DNA of 64,000 nucleotides from Streptomyces sp. NBC_00568 (GCF_026341855.1 NZ_JAPENW010000001.1:7183001-7247000), one strand, 5' to 3'. Positions 49,209-58,710 are shown, counted from the first letter of the stretch. The notes: generated from the letters alone by a model not told the origin. Numbers and translations: made by a program.

Positions 49209-51380
49209 ATGGCGCACAGTCTCGAATCGCTGGTCATCCGGCACACCCACCGCCTTCCCTCCCCCAAGGGCTCCGCCGGTCAAGGAGCCGGCGCCGCACG
49301 GCAGTTCGACGCGGCGCTGACATCCGTGGGCTTCAAGCTCTCGGCCGAGCTGCTGGAGCGGCTGTCGGGGCTGTCCGAGGACGCGGTCGTGCACACCGCA
49401 GAGCGGACGCTGCGCACCGTGAGCGAGATGGTGGGCGACCACGTCCGGCACAACGCGTACTTCATCGACTTCCCGGCGAACGTGCCGGACACCGAAGAGT
49501 TCTGGATGAGTTGCGTGGCGAAGGCGCTCGGCGACGAGACGTCGCGCGAGAACGTGCTGACGCAGCTGGCGCACGGGGTGCTGGACCTGCTCAGCCTCCC
49601 CACCTACGGCCGCTACCAGCACACCTACGAGGAGATGCTCGCGGCGCAGGACGAGCTGATCGCCTCGGCGGGCGACCGGGTCACCGTCCTGCATCTCGGC
49701 CGGGACCTGGACGACGAACTCACCGGCCTCTACCTGGCCCTGGCCGGCAGCACGACCCCCCTGGGCGAGGACGACCTGCGCGACCTCAAGACCCTCGCCG
49801 AGCGGTGCGCGCTCGGCCCCCAGCCGGAGGCGATCCCGGTCCGGGAGAACAGGGCGGTCGTCAACGAGGCCCGGCTCGGCGTCGGGGCGGACCTCCTCCT
49901 CGACACCGTCACCGATGTGCTGCGGCTGGCCTGCGCGCTGTCGGGCGGCGACGTGACGCTGCAGGAGCCGACCCGGTTCAGGGCGCTGTCGCGGCCGCTG
50001 CGCCGGGCACTGCTCGCGGGTCTGGACGCCGTGGTCGCGGCGAACCCCGCGAAGCTCGCCGATGTGCACGCGCACCGCGAGCCCTTCAAGCGGCTCGGCG
50101 AGCGCCTCCACCCGCACGAGTACCCGCGCTGGCCGCACGCCGCCGACGTGTTCGCGGTCGCTCGGGGCGAGAAGGAGGCACGGTCCTTCGACAGCCGGGT
50201 CGAGAAGCTGCTCGACGAGTTCGACGTCCTCGGTGCGGTGAAGCTGCTGACGTCCGCTCCCGGAAAACTGTTCCGCGCCCTGGACCTCCTGCTGCGCATC
50301 GCCGCCGACCAGAACGAGCGGGACGCGGTGGTGGCCGCCGCGGTGCAGGTCGCTCCCGGCGTCTCCGGCCGGGTCGTGCTCTCGGTGCGCGAACACCTCC
50401 ACAACCGGGAGCGGGAGAGCGACGAACCCCGCATCTTCGTCAACCGCCGGGGCCGCGCATGGGTGACCCCCGACTTCCGGCCGCCGGTACCGGCCGCGGA
50501 CCGCGATCGTCTGATCGCCGCCCTCGACGCCGAGATGCGTCGCCGGCTCCCGGCGCCGGGCCGGCTGCTGCTCGACCCCGACGTCCTCGACGTGGCGCTT
50601 CCGCTCAGCGGCCGGGCGACCGCGGCCGGGCTCGGCGTACTGCCGCGAGGGTCGGTCTCGGCGGTCGACGGCGAACAGCTGCGCTTCTTCGTGTACTGGA
50701 AGGAAACCGAGGACCGGACCGACTACGACCTGTCCGCACTCCTTCTTCACGCCGACTACAGCACCGATGCCTGGCTCTCCTACACGTCCCTCAAGGCTGT
50801 CGGGGGCGAGCACTCGGGCGACATCACCGAGGCGCCCGACGGCGCCTCGGAGTTCATCAACCTGTCCCTGGACCGGGTGCGCAGCACCTTCATCGTTCCG
50901 CAGGTCAACATCTACGCCGGCGAAAACTTCGAGGAGGTCGAGGAGTCGTTCTTCGGCTTCATGCTGCGCGACGGTGAGCACAAGGGCCGGCCGTTCGAGC
51001 CGCGCACGGTGCGGATGAAGTCGGAGCTGCGCGGGGTGGGCCGGGTGGCGCTGCCGCTGGTGTTCCGGCGCGGGGACGACGGCCGGTGGCGCGCGAAGTG
51101 GCTGCACCTGTATCTGAAGGGCATCTCGTCGGCCAACCGGGTCGAGGAGAACCAGGTATCGGTGTCGAAGGTGGTGCGCGCCATCGTGGAGCGCGAGCAG
51201 TTGACGGTGGGATACCTGATCGACCTGATGTCCCGCGACACCACGGCCTTGGACCTGTGGGACGGCGAGCCGGTCCCGGACGAGCCCGTGATGTACATCG
51301 GCCTCGAACGTCCCGAGGGACTGCACCCGGACTCCCGGATCATCACCCTCGAAAATCTGCGCGACTTGATTCCGGGCTGA
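49209..51380 (+). CDS. TerD-family C-terminal domain protein (SCO0854/MXAN_6230-like)
   Basis: 723 residues. The C-terminal 200 residues match TerD: EQLRFFVYWKETEDRTDYDLSALLL, STDAWLSYTSL, GDITEAPDGASEFINLSLDRV and NIYAGENFEEVEESFFGFMLRD. The rest is a long helical region known from large Streptomyces TerD-associated proteins of stress or tellurite-type operons. ATG at 49209 fits a promoter-like gap; longer upstream in-frame starts have no ribosome site. No link to polyketide chemistry is known; it lies between the hydrazine genes and the PKS genes like an inserted housekeeping gene. Followed by a classical terminator. Confidence 0.78.
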   Translation: MAHSLESLVIRHTHRLPSPKGSAGQGAGAARQFDAALTSVGFKLSAELLERLSGLSEDAVVHTAERTLRTVSEMVGDHVRHNAYFIDFPANVPDTEEFWMSCVAKALGDETSRENVLTQLAHGVLDLLSLPTYGRYQHTYEEMLAAQDELIASAGDRVTVLHLGRDLDDELTGLYLALAGSTTPLGEDDLRDLKTLAERCALGPQPEAIPVRENRAVVNEARLGVGADLLLDTVTDVLRLACALSGGDVTLQEPTRFRALSRPLRRALLAGLDAVVAANPAKLADVHAHREPFKRLGERLHPHEYPRWPHAADVFAVARGEKEARSFDSRVEKLLDEFDVLGAVKLLTSAPGKLFRALDLLLRIAADQNERDAVVAAAVQVAPGVSGRVVLSVREHLHNRERESDEPRIFVNRRGRAWVTPDFRPPVPAADRDRLIAALDAEMRRRLPAPGRLLLDPDVLDVALPLSGRATAAGLGVLPRGSVSAVDGEQLRFFVYWKETEDRTDYDLSALLLHADYSTDAWLSYTSLKAVGGEHSGDITEAPDGASEFINLSLDRVRSTFIVPQVNIYAGENFEEVEESFFGFMLRDGEHKGRPFEPRTVRMKSELRGVGRVALPLVFRRGDDGRWRAKWLHLYLKGISSANRVEENQVSVSKVVRAIVEREQLTVGYLIDLMSRDTTALDLWDGEPVPDEPVMYIGLERPEGLHPDSRIITLENLRDLIPG

Positions 51381-51474
51381 ATGCTAGCGTTGCCCACGGC
51401 GAGGCCATGAAGGGGCTTCCTTCTCATTCCTTTCCGAAAACGAGTTCTTTCGCTTTCCTCGCCGCCGACTTCGA

Positions 51475-51508
51475 CTGGGAGGCGCCCGCGTGGCGCCTCC
51501 CAGTTTTT
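51475..51508 (+). terminator. Rho-independent terminator with T-tract
   Basis: CTGGGAGGCGCC, loop CGCGT, GGCGCCTCCCAG, then TTTTT (51504-51508). The most classical terminator in the window. Confidence 0.9.
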
Positions 51509-51579
51509 GTGTGCGCCGGGTCGCGTCGTCAGCGGTCCGAACGGCCGACAGCCCTTGGTGCGCGGCCCGCAGCACGCGG

Positions 51580-53520
51580 TCAGTGATGGTGGCCGCCCGC
51601 GTTCAGGTGGGCGGCGGGGCTGACCACCAGGGGGCGGACCATGTGCTGTTCGTGCTCCAGCATGTGGCAGTGGTGCACGCCCCGGCCGACAACGGGGAAG
51701 CGGACCGCCACGGTGACCAGTTCGCCCGGGGTGCCGTTCGGGCCCGGGGTGATCTGGCCGGCCGTCCCCACCCGGACCGTGTCCTTCTCGCCGCGTTCGT
51801 GCGCCTCCAGTTCGGCCGCCGCCTTGAACGCGATCGGCCTGGCCGAGCCGCGGGTGACCCGGTCGAACCCGGTGATGTCGTAGTTCTCCCGGGACAGCAC
51901 CTGGAAGTGCGCCAGGTGGATGTGCATGGGGTGGGGGGAGGCGGCGAGGTTGAGGTACTTCCAGATCTCCACCCCCTCGTGCGCCGCGGTGAACGTCGCG
52001 CCGTCGTCGTAGGCCATCGCCGTCCTGCGCAGCGTGACGAGCGTGCCGTCGGCGTCCTTGACCTGGACGATCCCGGCGGCGGGCAGCGTGATGTCCTGCG
52101 CGTCGATCTCCTCCATCTCCCACAGTTCGGGCATGTTCTGCGTGCCGGGGCCCACCAGCACCACCCAGCGCGGGGGCCGGTCGTGCGGCAGGTCGTGGTG
52201 GCCGACCCGGGTGAAGGTGGGGGAGAGGACCCCGGGCAGCGTGAACTTGGCCGAGGGCCTGCGGTCGGCGACACGGAACTGCATCACATCGGGTTCCAGC
52301 AGGTCGTTGCGCTTGCTGGACTCGCCCGGCGTGATGCCCTGCAGCGTGTTGACCAGCTTGAGGGTCTGCCCGCGGAACGCCTGGAAGTCGACCAGGACGT
52401 CGGCGCGTTCGCCGGGGGAGAGGTTGAGCGCCCCCTCGACCGCGAGCGGCTCGCCGAGCAGCCCCTGGTCGGTCCCGATCACCTTCAGCGCCCCCGCCAC
52501 GGGCCGGCCGTCCGCCAGCAGCATCAGCCGGTAGATCCGGGAGTTCGCGGTGTTGACGATCCGGAACCGGTACCAGCGCGGGTCGACCTCCAGATGAGGC
52601 CAGATCACCCCGTTGACCAGGGTGTAGGGGCCCGCGTGCGTGCGCATGAGGCGCTGCGCGCCGACCATCTCCACCTTGTGCAGCAGCCGGCCGGTCGGCG
52701 CGCCCGAGGCGTCCGTGTCGAAGTTGCGGTCGCTGAGGATCAGCGGCACCTCGTGCCGGCCGCCCGGCAGGTCCAGGGCCCGTTCCTCCGCGTTGCGGGA
52801 GATGAACAGGCCCGCCAGGCCCGCGAACACGCTGAAGCGGCTCACGTGGTGGGTGTGGTCGTGGTACCAGAGCGTGGTGGCGGCCTGGTCGTTCGGGTAC
52901 GCCGACAGCTGGACGTCGCCGGGAGCCAGCAGGTTCTCCATCCAGCCGTCGTTGCCGCCGCCGGTCAGCATGCCGTGCAGGTGCACCGCGGCCCAGGGCT
53001 CCAGGCCGGCCACCCCGGACACCTCCTGGCAGCCCTGCGTGCCGGGGTAGTTGGACAGCGGGTCGGGGGAGGGGCCGGTGGCCAGGCCGAAGTCGACGGC
53101 GGTGACCGGCAGCGTGCCGGTCAGACGGTTCTCCCACGCCACCCGCAGCCGCCGTCCGCGGACCGTCTCGATCGTCGGACCGGGGTAGGCGCCCTCGTAC
53201 GTCCACATCCGCACCGGCGGGAGCTGCGAGTGCACGGTGATGTCGGCGGTGCGCATGCGCACGGTCAGCTCGTCGTGGTCGCCGCGCTCACGCGGGCGCA
53301 GCACCGGCGGAATCCGCAGCGGGTCGGTGAACTTGGTCAGCCCCAGTCCGGCCGCCGACGGCTCCGGGCCGCCGGGGGCCGCGCCGACGGGCGAGGCGAA
53401 CACGGGCGCGGATCCCACCAGGGCACCCAGGCCCGCAACGGCCCCGCCCCGCAGCAGCGTACGGCGGTTGACTCCGGGCCCCTCGGGCCGCTCCGGTATA
53501 CCGGCAGATGCAGTCTCCAT
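51580..53520 (-). CDS. Secreted multicopper oxidase (phenoxazinone synthase / bilirubin oxidase-like)
   Basis: 646 residues. All four copper clusters are present: HLHG, WYHDHTHH, HPMHIHLAHF and HHCHMLEHEQHM. The N-terminus NRRTLLRGGAVAGLGALVG is a Tat-type signal, so it is exported folded. Family members oxidise o-aminophenols, phenols or bilirubin with O2. The C-terminal His-rich tail (GGHHH) may help load copper. ATG at 53520. Same strand as the ABC exporter gene 71 bp upstream. It could oxidise or couple the exported aromatic product (for instance dimerisation), or be a general laccase. Confidence 0.88.
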   Translation of the reverse strand: METASAGIPERPEGPGVNRRTLLRGGAVAGLGALVGSAPVFASPVGAAPGGPEPSAAGLGLTKFTDPLRIPPVLRPRERGDHDELTVRMRTADITVHSQLPPVRMWTYEGAYPGPTIETVRGRRLRVAWENRLTGTLPVTAVDFGLATGPSPDPLSNYPGTQGCQEVSGVAGLEPWAAVHLHGMLTGGGNDGWMENLLAPGDVQLSAYPNDQAATTLWYHDHTHHVSRFSVFAGLAGLFISRNAEERALDLPGGRHEVPLILSDRNFDTDASGAPTGRLLHKVEMVGAQRLMRTHAGPYTLVNGVIWPHLEVDPRWYRFRIVNTANSRIYRLMLLADGRPVAGALKVIGTDQGLLGEPLAVEGALNLSPGERADVLVDFQAFRGQTLKLVNTLQGITPGESSKRNDLLEPDVMQFRVADRRPSAKFTLPGVLSPTFTRVGHHDLPHDRPPRWVVLVGPGTQNMPELWEMEEIDAQDITLPAAGIVQVKDADGTLVTLRRTAMAYDDGATFTAAHEGVEIWKYLNLAASPHPMHIHLAHFQVLSRENYDITGFDRVTRGSARPIAFKAAAELEAHERGEKDTVRVGTAGQITPGPNGTPGELVTVAVRFPVVGRGVHHCHMLEHEQHMVRPLVVSPAAHLNAGGHHH

Positions 53521-53591
53521 CCCCGCGACGTTAGGGACGGCCGCTCCATAGAGGCTCGAACTCCGCTCCAGCACAGGCCTGCCGGCCCCGC

Positions 53592-55370
53592 CTACAGGGT
53601 GGCCATCTCCGTGTCCCGGTGGACCAGCGCGGCGTAGCGGCCGCCGAGGGCGAGCAGTTCGTCGTGGGTGCCGCGCTCGGTGATGCGGCCCTGCTCCAGC
53701 ACGATGATCTCGTCGGCGTCGCGGATGGTCGACAGGCGGTGGGCGACGGTGATGGTGGTGCGGCCCTCGCTCGCCGCGTCGATGGCCTTCTGGACGGCCT
53801 GCTCGGTATGGGTGTCCAGGGCGCTGGTGGCCTCGTCGAGGACCAGCACGGGCGGGTCGCGCAGGATGGCCCGGGCGATGGCCAGGCGCTGCTTCTCCCC
53901 GCCGGAGAACCGGTAGCCGCGCTCACCGACCACCGTGTCGTAGCCGTCGGGCAGCGACATCAGATAGTCGTGGATGTGCGCGATCTTCGCGGCCGCGACG
54001 AGTTCCTCGTCGCTCGCGTCGGGCTTGGCGAAGCGGAGGTTGTCGGCGACCGTGGCGTGGAAGAGGTAGGTCTCCTGGGAGACGACACCGACCGCGGCGG
54101 CCAGCGTGTCGAAGGACAGGTCGCGCACGTCGATGCCGTCGATGGTGACGGTGCCCGCCGTCGCGTCGTACAGCCGCGGCACGAGATAGCTCAGGGTGGT
54201 CTTGCCCGAGCCGGTCTCCCCGACGATCGCCAGGCTGCTCCCGGCGGGCACGCTCACATCGACCCCCTCCAGCGTCGGCCGCCCGGCCCCCGCGTAGGAG
54301 AAGCCGACCCCCCGCAGGCGCACATCGCCCCACAGCGCGGCCGGCACGACGGGGTGCTCCGGCTCGGCGACGTCGACGGGCAGGTCGAGGTACTCGAAGA
54401 TACGGGCGAACAGCTCCAGCGAGCTCTGGATGTCCAGCCCGATGGTCAGCAGCCGCTGCGCCGGCCGGAACAGGGTCTGCTGCAAGGTGGTGAAGGCGAC
54501 CAGGGAGCCCAGCGAGATGGCCATGCGCCCGCCGTGCGCGGTCAGTCCCGCGACCCAGTAGATGACCGCGGGCATGGAGGCCATCACGATCCAGATCGTC
54601 GACTGGTACCACAGGCCCGCCGTGCTCGCGCGGACCTCGATGGCGGTGAGCTTGCGGGACTGCGCGGCGAAGGTGTCGGTCAGCGAGCGGGAACGGCCCA
54701 TGGTGTGGCCGAGCATGATCCCGCTGACCGACAGCGACTCCTGCACCATCGAGGACAGGTCGGCGAACTGGCGCTGCCGGTCACGGGTGATGGCGCGGCG
54801 CTCGTCCCCGACGTGCCGGCTCACCCACACGAACGCCGGGAGCATCACCAGGGAGGCGATCGTCAGCCGCCAGTCGAGCAGGGTCATGGCGGTGGTCGTG
54901 GCGATGACGATCGTCAGGTCGGAGACCAGCGCGGTGGCGGTGGTCGTCACGGTGACCTGCATCCCGCCGATGTCGTGGGCGATACGGGACTGCACCTCGC
55001 CGGTGCGGGTGCGGGTGAAGAACGCCAGCGACATGCGCTGGAGGTGCGCGTACACCGCGGTGCGCAGATCGTGCATGACGAGCTGGCCGACCCTGGCGGA
55101 GACATGGGTCTGCCAGACGTTGAACGAACTGGTGGCGATCGACACGACGATCATGCCGAGGGCCAGCAGCGACAGCAGACCGGTCCGGCCCTGCGGCAGC
55201 GCCACGTCCATGATCGCCCGGATCAGGAACGGGTTGACGAGGGAGACCAGGGACGAGCCCGCGACCAGGAACGCGACGAACAGCAGGTTCTTGCGGTAGG
55301 GGCTGAACAGCCCGAGGATGCGCCGCTTCTGCACGGGCGGTTGAGCCGTGCCCGACCCGGTGGTGGTCAC
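53592..55370 (-). CDS. ABC exporter, fused membrane and ATPase domains
   Basis: 592 residues. N-terminal six-helix domain (about 25-310), then an ATPase with Walker A GETGSGKTTLS, signature FSGGEKQRLAIARAIL and Walker B VLVLDEATSALD. A half-transporter that should act as homodimer, or with an unseen partner, to export hydrophobic compounds. GTG at 55370, 42 bp after KS-beta, where an ACP gene normally sits in type II PKS operons. Likely exports the polyketide. Confidence 0.9.
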   Translation of the reverse strand: MTTTGSGTAQPPVQKRRILGLFSPYRKNLLFVAFLVAGSSLVSLVNPFLIRAIMDVALPQGRTGLLSLLALGMIVVSIATSSFNVWQTHVSARVGQLVMHDLRTAVYAHLQRMSLAFFTRTRTGEVQSRIAHDIGGMQVTVTTTATALVSDLTIVIATTTAMTLLDWRLTIASLVMLPAFVWVSRHVGDERRAITRDRQRQFADLSSMVQESLSVSGIMLGHTMGRSRSLTDTFAAQSRKLTAIEVRASTAGLWYQSTIWIVMASMPAVIYWVAGLTAHGGRMAISLGSLVAFTTLQQTLFRPAQRLLTIGLDIQSSLELFARIFEYLDLPVDVAEPEHPVVPAALWGDVRLRGVGFSYAGAGRPTLEGVDVSVPAGSSLAIVGETGSGKTTLSYLVPRLYDATAGTVTIDGIDVRDLSFDTLAAAVGVVSQETYLFHATVADNLRFAKPDASDEELVAAAKIAHIHDYLMSLPDGYDTVVGERGYRFSGGEKQRLAIARAILRDPPVLVLDEATSALDTHTEQAVQKAIDAASEGRTTITVAHRLSTIRDADEIIVLEQGRITERGTHDELLALGGRYAALVHRDTEMATL

Positions 55371-55412
55371 CCTGGTCTCCTTGTCTTCGGTGAAGTCTCA
55401 GCCGGTGATGTC

Positions 55413-56627
55413 TCAGTCGGTGGAGCGCAGGACGAGGGCGGAGTTGAAGCCGCCGTGGCCCCGCGCCAGGACGAGCGCCGTGGACACCGGGGTGTGCCGC
55501 GGCGCGGTGACCAGGTCGAGGGCGTAGCCGGGGGCGGGCGTGACGTTCGCCGTCGGCGGGATCACCCCGTCCCGCATGGCCAGCAGGGCGGTGGCCACGT
55601 CCAGCGGGGCCGCGCCCGAACCGAGCCGTCCCGTCATGGTCTTGGGCGCGGTGACGGGGACCGCCCGGGGCCCGAAGACCGCGGTGATGGCGTCCGCCTC
55701 GGTCCGGTCGAGCTCGGGGACGCCGGCCGCGTCGGCGAAGACGACGTCGATCTGGCCGGGCGCCAGGCCCGCGTCGTCCAGCGCGATCTCGACGGCCTTG
55801 CGCAGCGCGGGCTCGCGCCCGCTGCCCGGACGCGGGTCGAACGTGGATCCGTAGCCGCTGATCTCGCCGTAGATCCGGGCGGCGCCGCGCCGGCGGGCGG
55901 CGTCGGCGTCCTCGAGGATCAGCAGGGCTCCGCCCTCGCCGGGCACGTATCCGTTCGCGTCGGCGTCGAAGGGGAGGTAGGCCCGCTCGGGGCGTTCCTC
56001 GCGGCTCAGCTTCCCGGTGGTGAGCTGGGCCGCCCACCCCCAGGGGCAGATGGCGGCGTCGACCCCGCCGGAAAGGATCAGATCGCTGCCCTTGCGGACC
56101 AGACGGCGCGCGTGCGCGAGGGCGTCCAGGCCGCCCGCCTGGTCGGAGACCACCACGCCGCTGGGGCCGCGCAGACCGTTGCGGATGGAGATCTGGCCGG
56201 TGTTGACGGCGTAGAACCAGGCGAAGGACTGGTAGGCGCTGACGTACTGGCTGCCCTTGCTCCACAGGTTCTGCAGCTGGTCCTGGCCGAACTCGAAGCC
56301 GCCGCAGGTGCTGGCGGTCATCACGCCCATGCCCAGGGTGTCGGCCTCCCGCGTGCTCACCTTCGCGTCGGCCAGGGCGTGGTCGGCGCCGACCAGGGCC
56401 AGCTGGGTCATCCGGTCGGTCTGCGGGACGAGCCGGCTGGGCAGATGGTCCTCGACCGTGAACCCGTCGATCTGCCCGGCCAGTCTGGACGGGTAGCTCT
56501 GCGGATCGAACCGCGTGATGCGGCCGATACCGCTCCTGGACGCGCGGGTGGCGTCCCAGTAGTCCTCCACGCCGCAGCCGTTGGGGGACATGATGCCGAT
56601 ACCGGTCACCACCACCTGGGAACTCAT
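55413..56627 (-). CDS. Type II PKS ketosynthase beta / chain length factor
   Basis: 404 residues. Ketosynthase fold with the active-site Cys replaced by Gln163 (VVVSDQAGGLD), the hallmark of KS-beta. With KS-alpha it forms the heterodimer that builds and decarboxylates the polyketide chain. ATG at 56627 overlaps the KS-alpha stop (ATGA). Next downstream gene is an ABC exporter, not an ACP. Confidence 0.95.
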   Translation of the reverse strand: MSSQVVVTGIGIMSPNGCGVEDYWDATRASRSGIGRITRFDPQSYPSRLAGQIDGFTVEDHLPSRLVPQTDRMTQLALVGADHALADAKVSTREADTLGMGVMTASTCGGFEFGQDQLQNLWSKGSQYVSAYQSFAWFYAVNTGQISIRNGLRGPSGVVVSDQAGGLDALAHARRLVRKGSDLILSGGVDAAICPWGWAAQLTTGKLSREERPERAYLPFDADANGYVPGEGGALLILEDADAARRRGAARIYGEISGYGSTFDPRPGSGREPALRKAVEIALDDAGLAPGQIDVVFADAAGVPELDRTEADAITAVFGPRAVPVTAPKTMTGRLGSGAAPLDVATALLAMRDGVIPPTANVTPAPGYALDLVTAPRHTPVSTALVLARGHGGFNSALVLRSTD

Positions 56628-57898
56628 GCCGCTGTCTTCCTGTCCGGTCGGGCGAGGACCATCGCGCTCTGGAAGCCGCCGAAACCGCTGCCGACGGTCA
56701 GCACCGTGTCGGTGCGCCAGTCGCGTGCGGTCAACGGCACGTAGTCGAGGTCGCATTCGGGGTCGGGATCGTGCAGGTTCGCCGTCGGGGGAACCACGTT
56801 GTTCTCCATCGCCAGGACGCAGGCGGCGATCTCGATCGAGCCGATCGCACCCAGCGAGTGGCCCACCATCGACTTGATCGAGCTCATGGGGATGTGGCGG
56901 GCGTGCTCGCCGAGGCTGCGCTTGACGGCGCTCGTCTCGTGCCGGTCGTTCTGCTTGGTCCCCGAGCCGTGCGCATTGACGTAGTCGACCGCGCCCGGAT
57001 CGATCCGCGCCTCGTCCAGCGCCGAGCGGATGGCCTCGGCCATCTCCTTGCCGTCGGGACGCAGGCCCGTCATGTGGAAGGCGTTGCAGCGCGAGGCGTA
57101 TCCGGCGACCTCCGCGTACACGTGGGCACCGCGCCGCAGCGCGGCCTCCCGCTCCTCCAGGACGAACATCGCCGCGCCCTCGCCCAGCACGAACCCGTTG
57201 CGGGTGCGGTCGAAGGGCCGCGAGGCGTGCTCGGGGTCGTCGTTGCGCGGCGTGGTCGCCTTGATCGCGTCGAAACACGCCATCGTGATCGGCGAGATCG
57301 GAGCGTCCGCGGCACCGGTGATCATCACCTCGGCCGAGCCGTCGCGGATCAGTTCGGCCGCGTAGCCGACCGCGTCGATGCCCGAGGTGCAGCCCGTGGA
57401 CACCACCGTCGAGGGCCCCTCCGCGCCGACCGCCCAGGCGACCTCGGCGGCGAACGAACTCGGCACGAAGTAGTTGTACAGATGCGGGACGGCGTACGCG
57501 TGGTCGACGAGATCGAGCCGGCCGCCGTCACTGACGACCCGGTACTCCTCGTCGAGCCCCATGGTCGCGCCCACGGCGCTGCCGACGGCCACCCCGATGC
57601 GATGGGGCGCGAAGCCCTGCAGGTCCAGCCCGCTGTCCCCGAGCGCCTCACGGGCCGTCACCAGGGCGAACTGCGCGGCCCGGTCGGTGCGCCGGATCTC
57701 CTGCGGACCGAGCCCGTGCTCGAAGGGATCGAAGTCGATCTCGGCCGCGACCCGGGACCGGAACGGTGACGGGTCGAAGAACGTGATCCCCCGGGTCGCG
57801 GTGCGGCCCTCGCTCAGCAGACTCCAGAAGTTCTTGGCCCCGATCCCCCCGGGAGCCGCCACCCCGATCCCGGTGACGACCACCCGCCGGCCGCTCAC
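56624..57898 (-). CDS. Type II PKS ketosynthase alpha
   Basis: 424 residues. Active Cys170 in VVSTGCTSGIDAV, catalytic His in NAHGSGTKQND and SMVGHSLGA. Condenses malonyl units on an ACP with KS-beta. GTG at 57898 overlaps the cyclase stop by 4 bases; its own end overlaps KS-beta. An angucycline decaketide is the expected backbone given the two-domain aromatase/cyclase and the ring-opening oxygenase elsewhere in the window. Confidence 0.96.
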   Translation of the reverse strand: MSGRRVVVTGIGVAAPGGIGAKNFWSLLSEGRTATRGITFFDPSPFRSRVAAEIDFDPFEHGLGPQEIRRTDRAAQFALVTAREALGDSGLDLQGFAPHRIGVAVGSAVGATMGLDEEYRVVSDGGRLDLVDHAYAVPHLYNYFVPSSFAAEVAWAVGAEGPSTVVSTGCTSGIDAVGYAAELIRDGSAEVMITGAADAPISPITMACFDAIKATTPRNDDPEHASRPFDRTRNGFVLGEGAAMFVLEEREAALRRGAHVYAEVAGYASRCNAFHMTGLRPDGKEMAEAIRSALDEARIDPGAVDYVNAHGSGTKQNDRHETSAVKRSLGEHARHIPMSSIKSMVGHSLGAIGSIEIAACVLAMENNVVPPTANLHDPDPECDLDYVPLTARDWRTDTVLTVGSGFGGFQSAMVLARPDRKTAA

Positions 57899-58221
57899 GC
57901 CGACTCCCAGGTGTAGAACCTGCGCGCCATGGCGTCCGCGGGGGAGCGCCAGGTGGCCGGGTCGTAGGCGTCGATGAACGGCTTGAGGTCCTGGCTGATC
58001 CGCACGAACCGCGGATCGGCCTTCGCCTGCTCGATCAGCTCACCGCCGTTGTCGTCGTCGAAGTCCTGAAGATGGAAGTACAGACCGTTAAACATGAAGA
58101 GCTGACGTCGCCGGGTCCCCATGCGATGCGGCATGTCGGTCTCGTCGAAAGCGCCGAAAAGCCGAGCCACATCGGCACTCGAACGAGAATCCATTTTGGC
58201 CACTATCAGATTGCTGTGCAC
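57895..58221 (-). CDS. TcmI-type polyketide cyclase
   Basis: 108 residues, the normal size of the ferredoxin-like TcmI/JadI cyclases, with FGAFDETDMPHRMGTRRRQLFMF and LYFHLQDFDDDN. These close the later rings of aromatic polyketides. GTG at 58221 is chosen since GAGGAGG precedes it and homology begins there (VHSNLIVAKMD). Upstream neighbour is a 67-residue protein, 29 bp away; downstream is KS-alpha, coupled. Confidence 0.9.
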   Translation of the reverse strand: MHSNLIVAKMDSRSSADVARLFGAFDETDMPHRMGTRRRQLFMFNGLYFHLQDFDDDNGGELIEQAKADPRFVRISQDLKPFIDAYDPATWRSPADAMARRFYTWESA

Positions 58222-58250
58222 TCGACCGCCTCCTCGAGGGTGTGCTGCGC

Positions 58251-58454
58251 CTACAAGTACTTGACCAGTGCCGTCCATTCGGCGAGCTCCTCCTCCGACA
58301 AAGGCGGCAGGCAAGGCTGTTCAGTGAAAGGGAGCCCGGGATCCGCCCAACCGGGCGGCGGATACATGGCATTCCACGCGAACCCCATCCACATCAGGCC
58401 CTCGCCGAGGCTCTTCCCTATGGATCTCATGGCGGACCTGCGCCTCGCCCGCAT
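58251..58454 (-). CDS. Small conserved-looking protein leading the PKS operon
   Basis: 67 residues, starting MRARRRSAMRSIGKSLGEGL and ending LSEEELAEWTALVKYL, with a middle WMGFAWNAMYPPPGWADPGLP. Basic N-terminus, one amphipathic or membrane-associated helix, acidic C-terminus. Small proteins with this shape stand near type II PKS genes in Streptomyces (DUF6059-like by my recollection). ATG at 58454 with GTGGAG; a second ATG eight codons later is possible. Function unknown. Confidence 0.6.
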   Translation of the reverse strand: MRARRRSAMRSIGKSLGEGLMWMGFAWNAMYPPPGWADPGLPFTEQPCLPPLSEEELAEWTALVKYL

Positions 58455-58555
58455 GTCAATCTCCACTTCGCCGGGAAACCATCTGCTGCCACCTTGGGTG
58501 GCCCTCCTCAAGAGGAAACCGGCAACGCGTCGAATGCCGCTGGAAGGAATGTGAA

Positions 58556-58584
58556 GTTCCGCTCGCGCCGTTCTCGAGCGGAAC
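58556..58584. promoter_or_regulatory. 29-bp inverted repeat, variant operator upstream of PKS operon
   Basis: GTTCCGCTCG, 9-base centre, CGAGCGGAAC: perfect 10-bp arms. Same total length and same GTTC/GAAC ends as sites 1-4, but different inner arm bases, so it may bind the same regulator family with other specificity. 102 bp before the first PKS-operon start. Confidence 0.5.
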
Positions 58585-58631
58585 CCGAGAAAACGGACGG
58601 CCGCATTTCGCACCGGCCCAGGCAAAAGCAA

Positions 58632-58660
58632 GGGGACGGCTCCCCGCAGGAGCCGCCCCC
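58632..58660. terminator. Terminator hairpin
   Basis: GGGGACGGCTCC and GGAGCCGCCCCC pair with one mismatch around a 5-base loop; A-rich sequence (GCAAAAGCA) lies on its left, giving a T-rich tail on the minus strand, so it probably ends transcripts from the FAD/TPR gene before the PKS promoter. Confidence 0.75.
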
Positions 58661-58710
58661 TCTTCCACCGCTGCCCGGCCCAGGACAGCCGGCCCGAACC
58701 ACCCACCGGT

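Noticed and set aside
51407..51586. Small frame starting MKGLPSHSF after the TerD gene
   Set aside because: It runs through a rho-independent terminator and has no supporting ribosome site.
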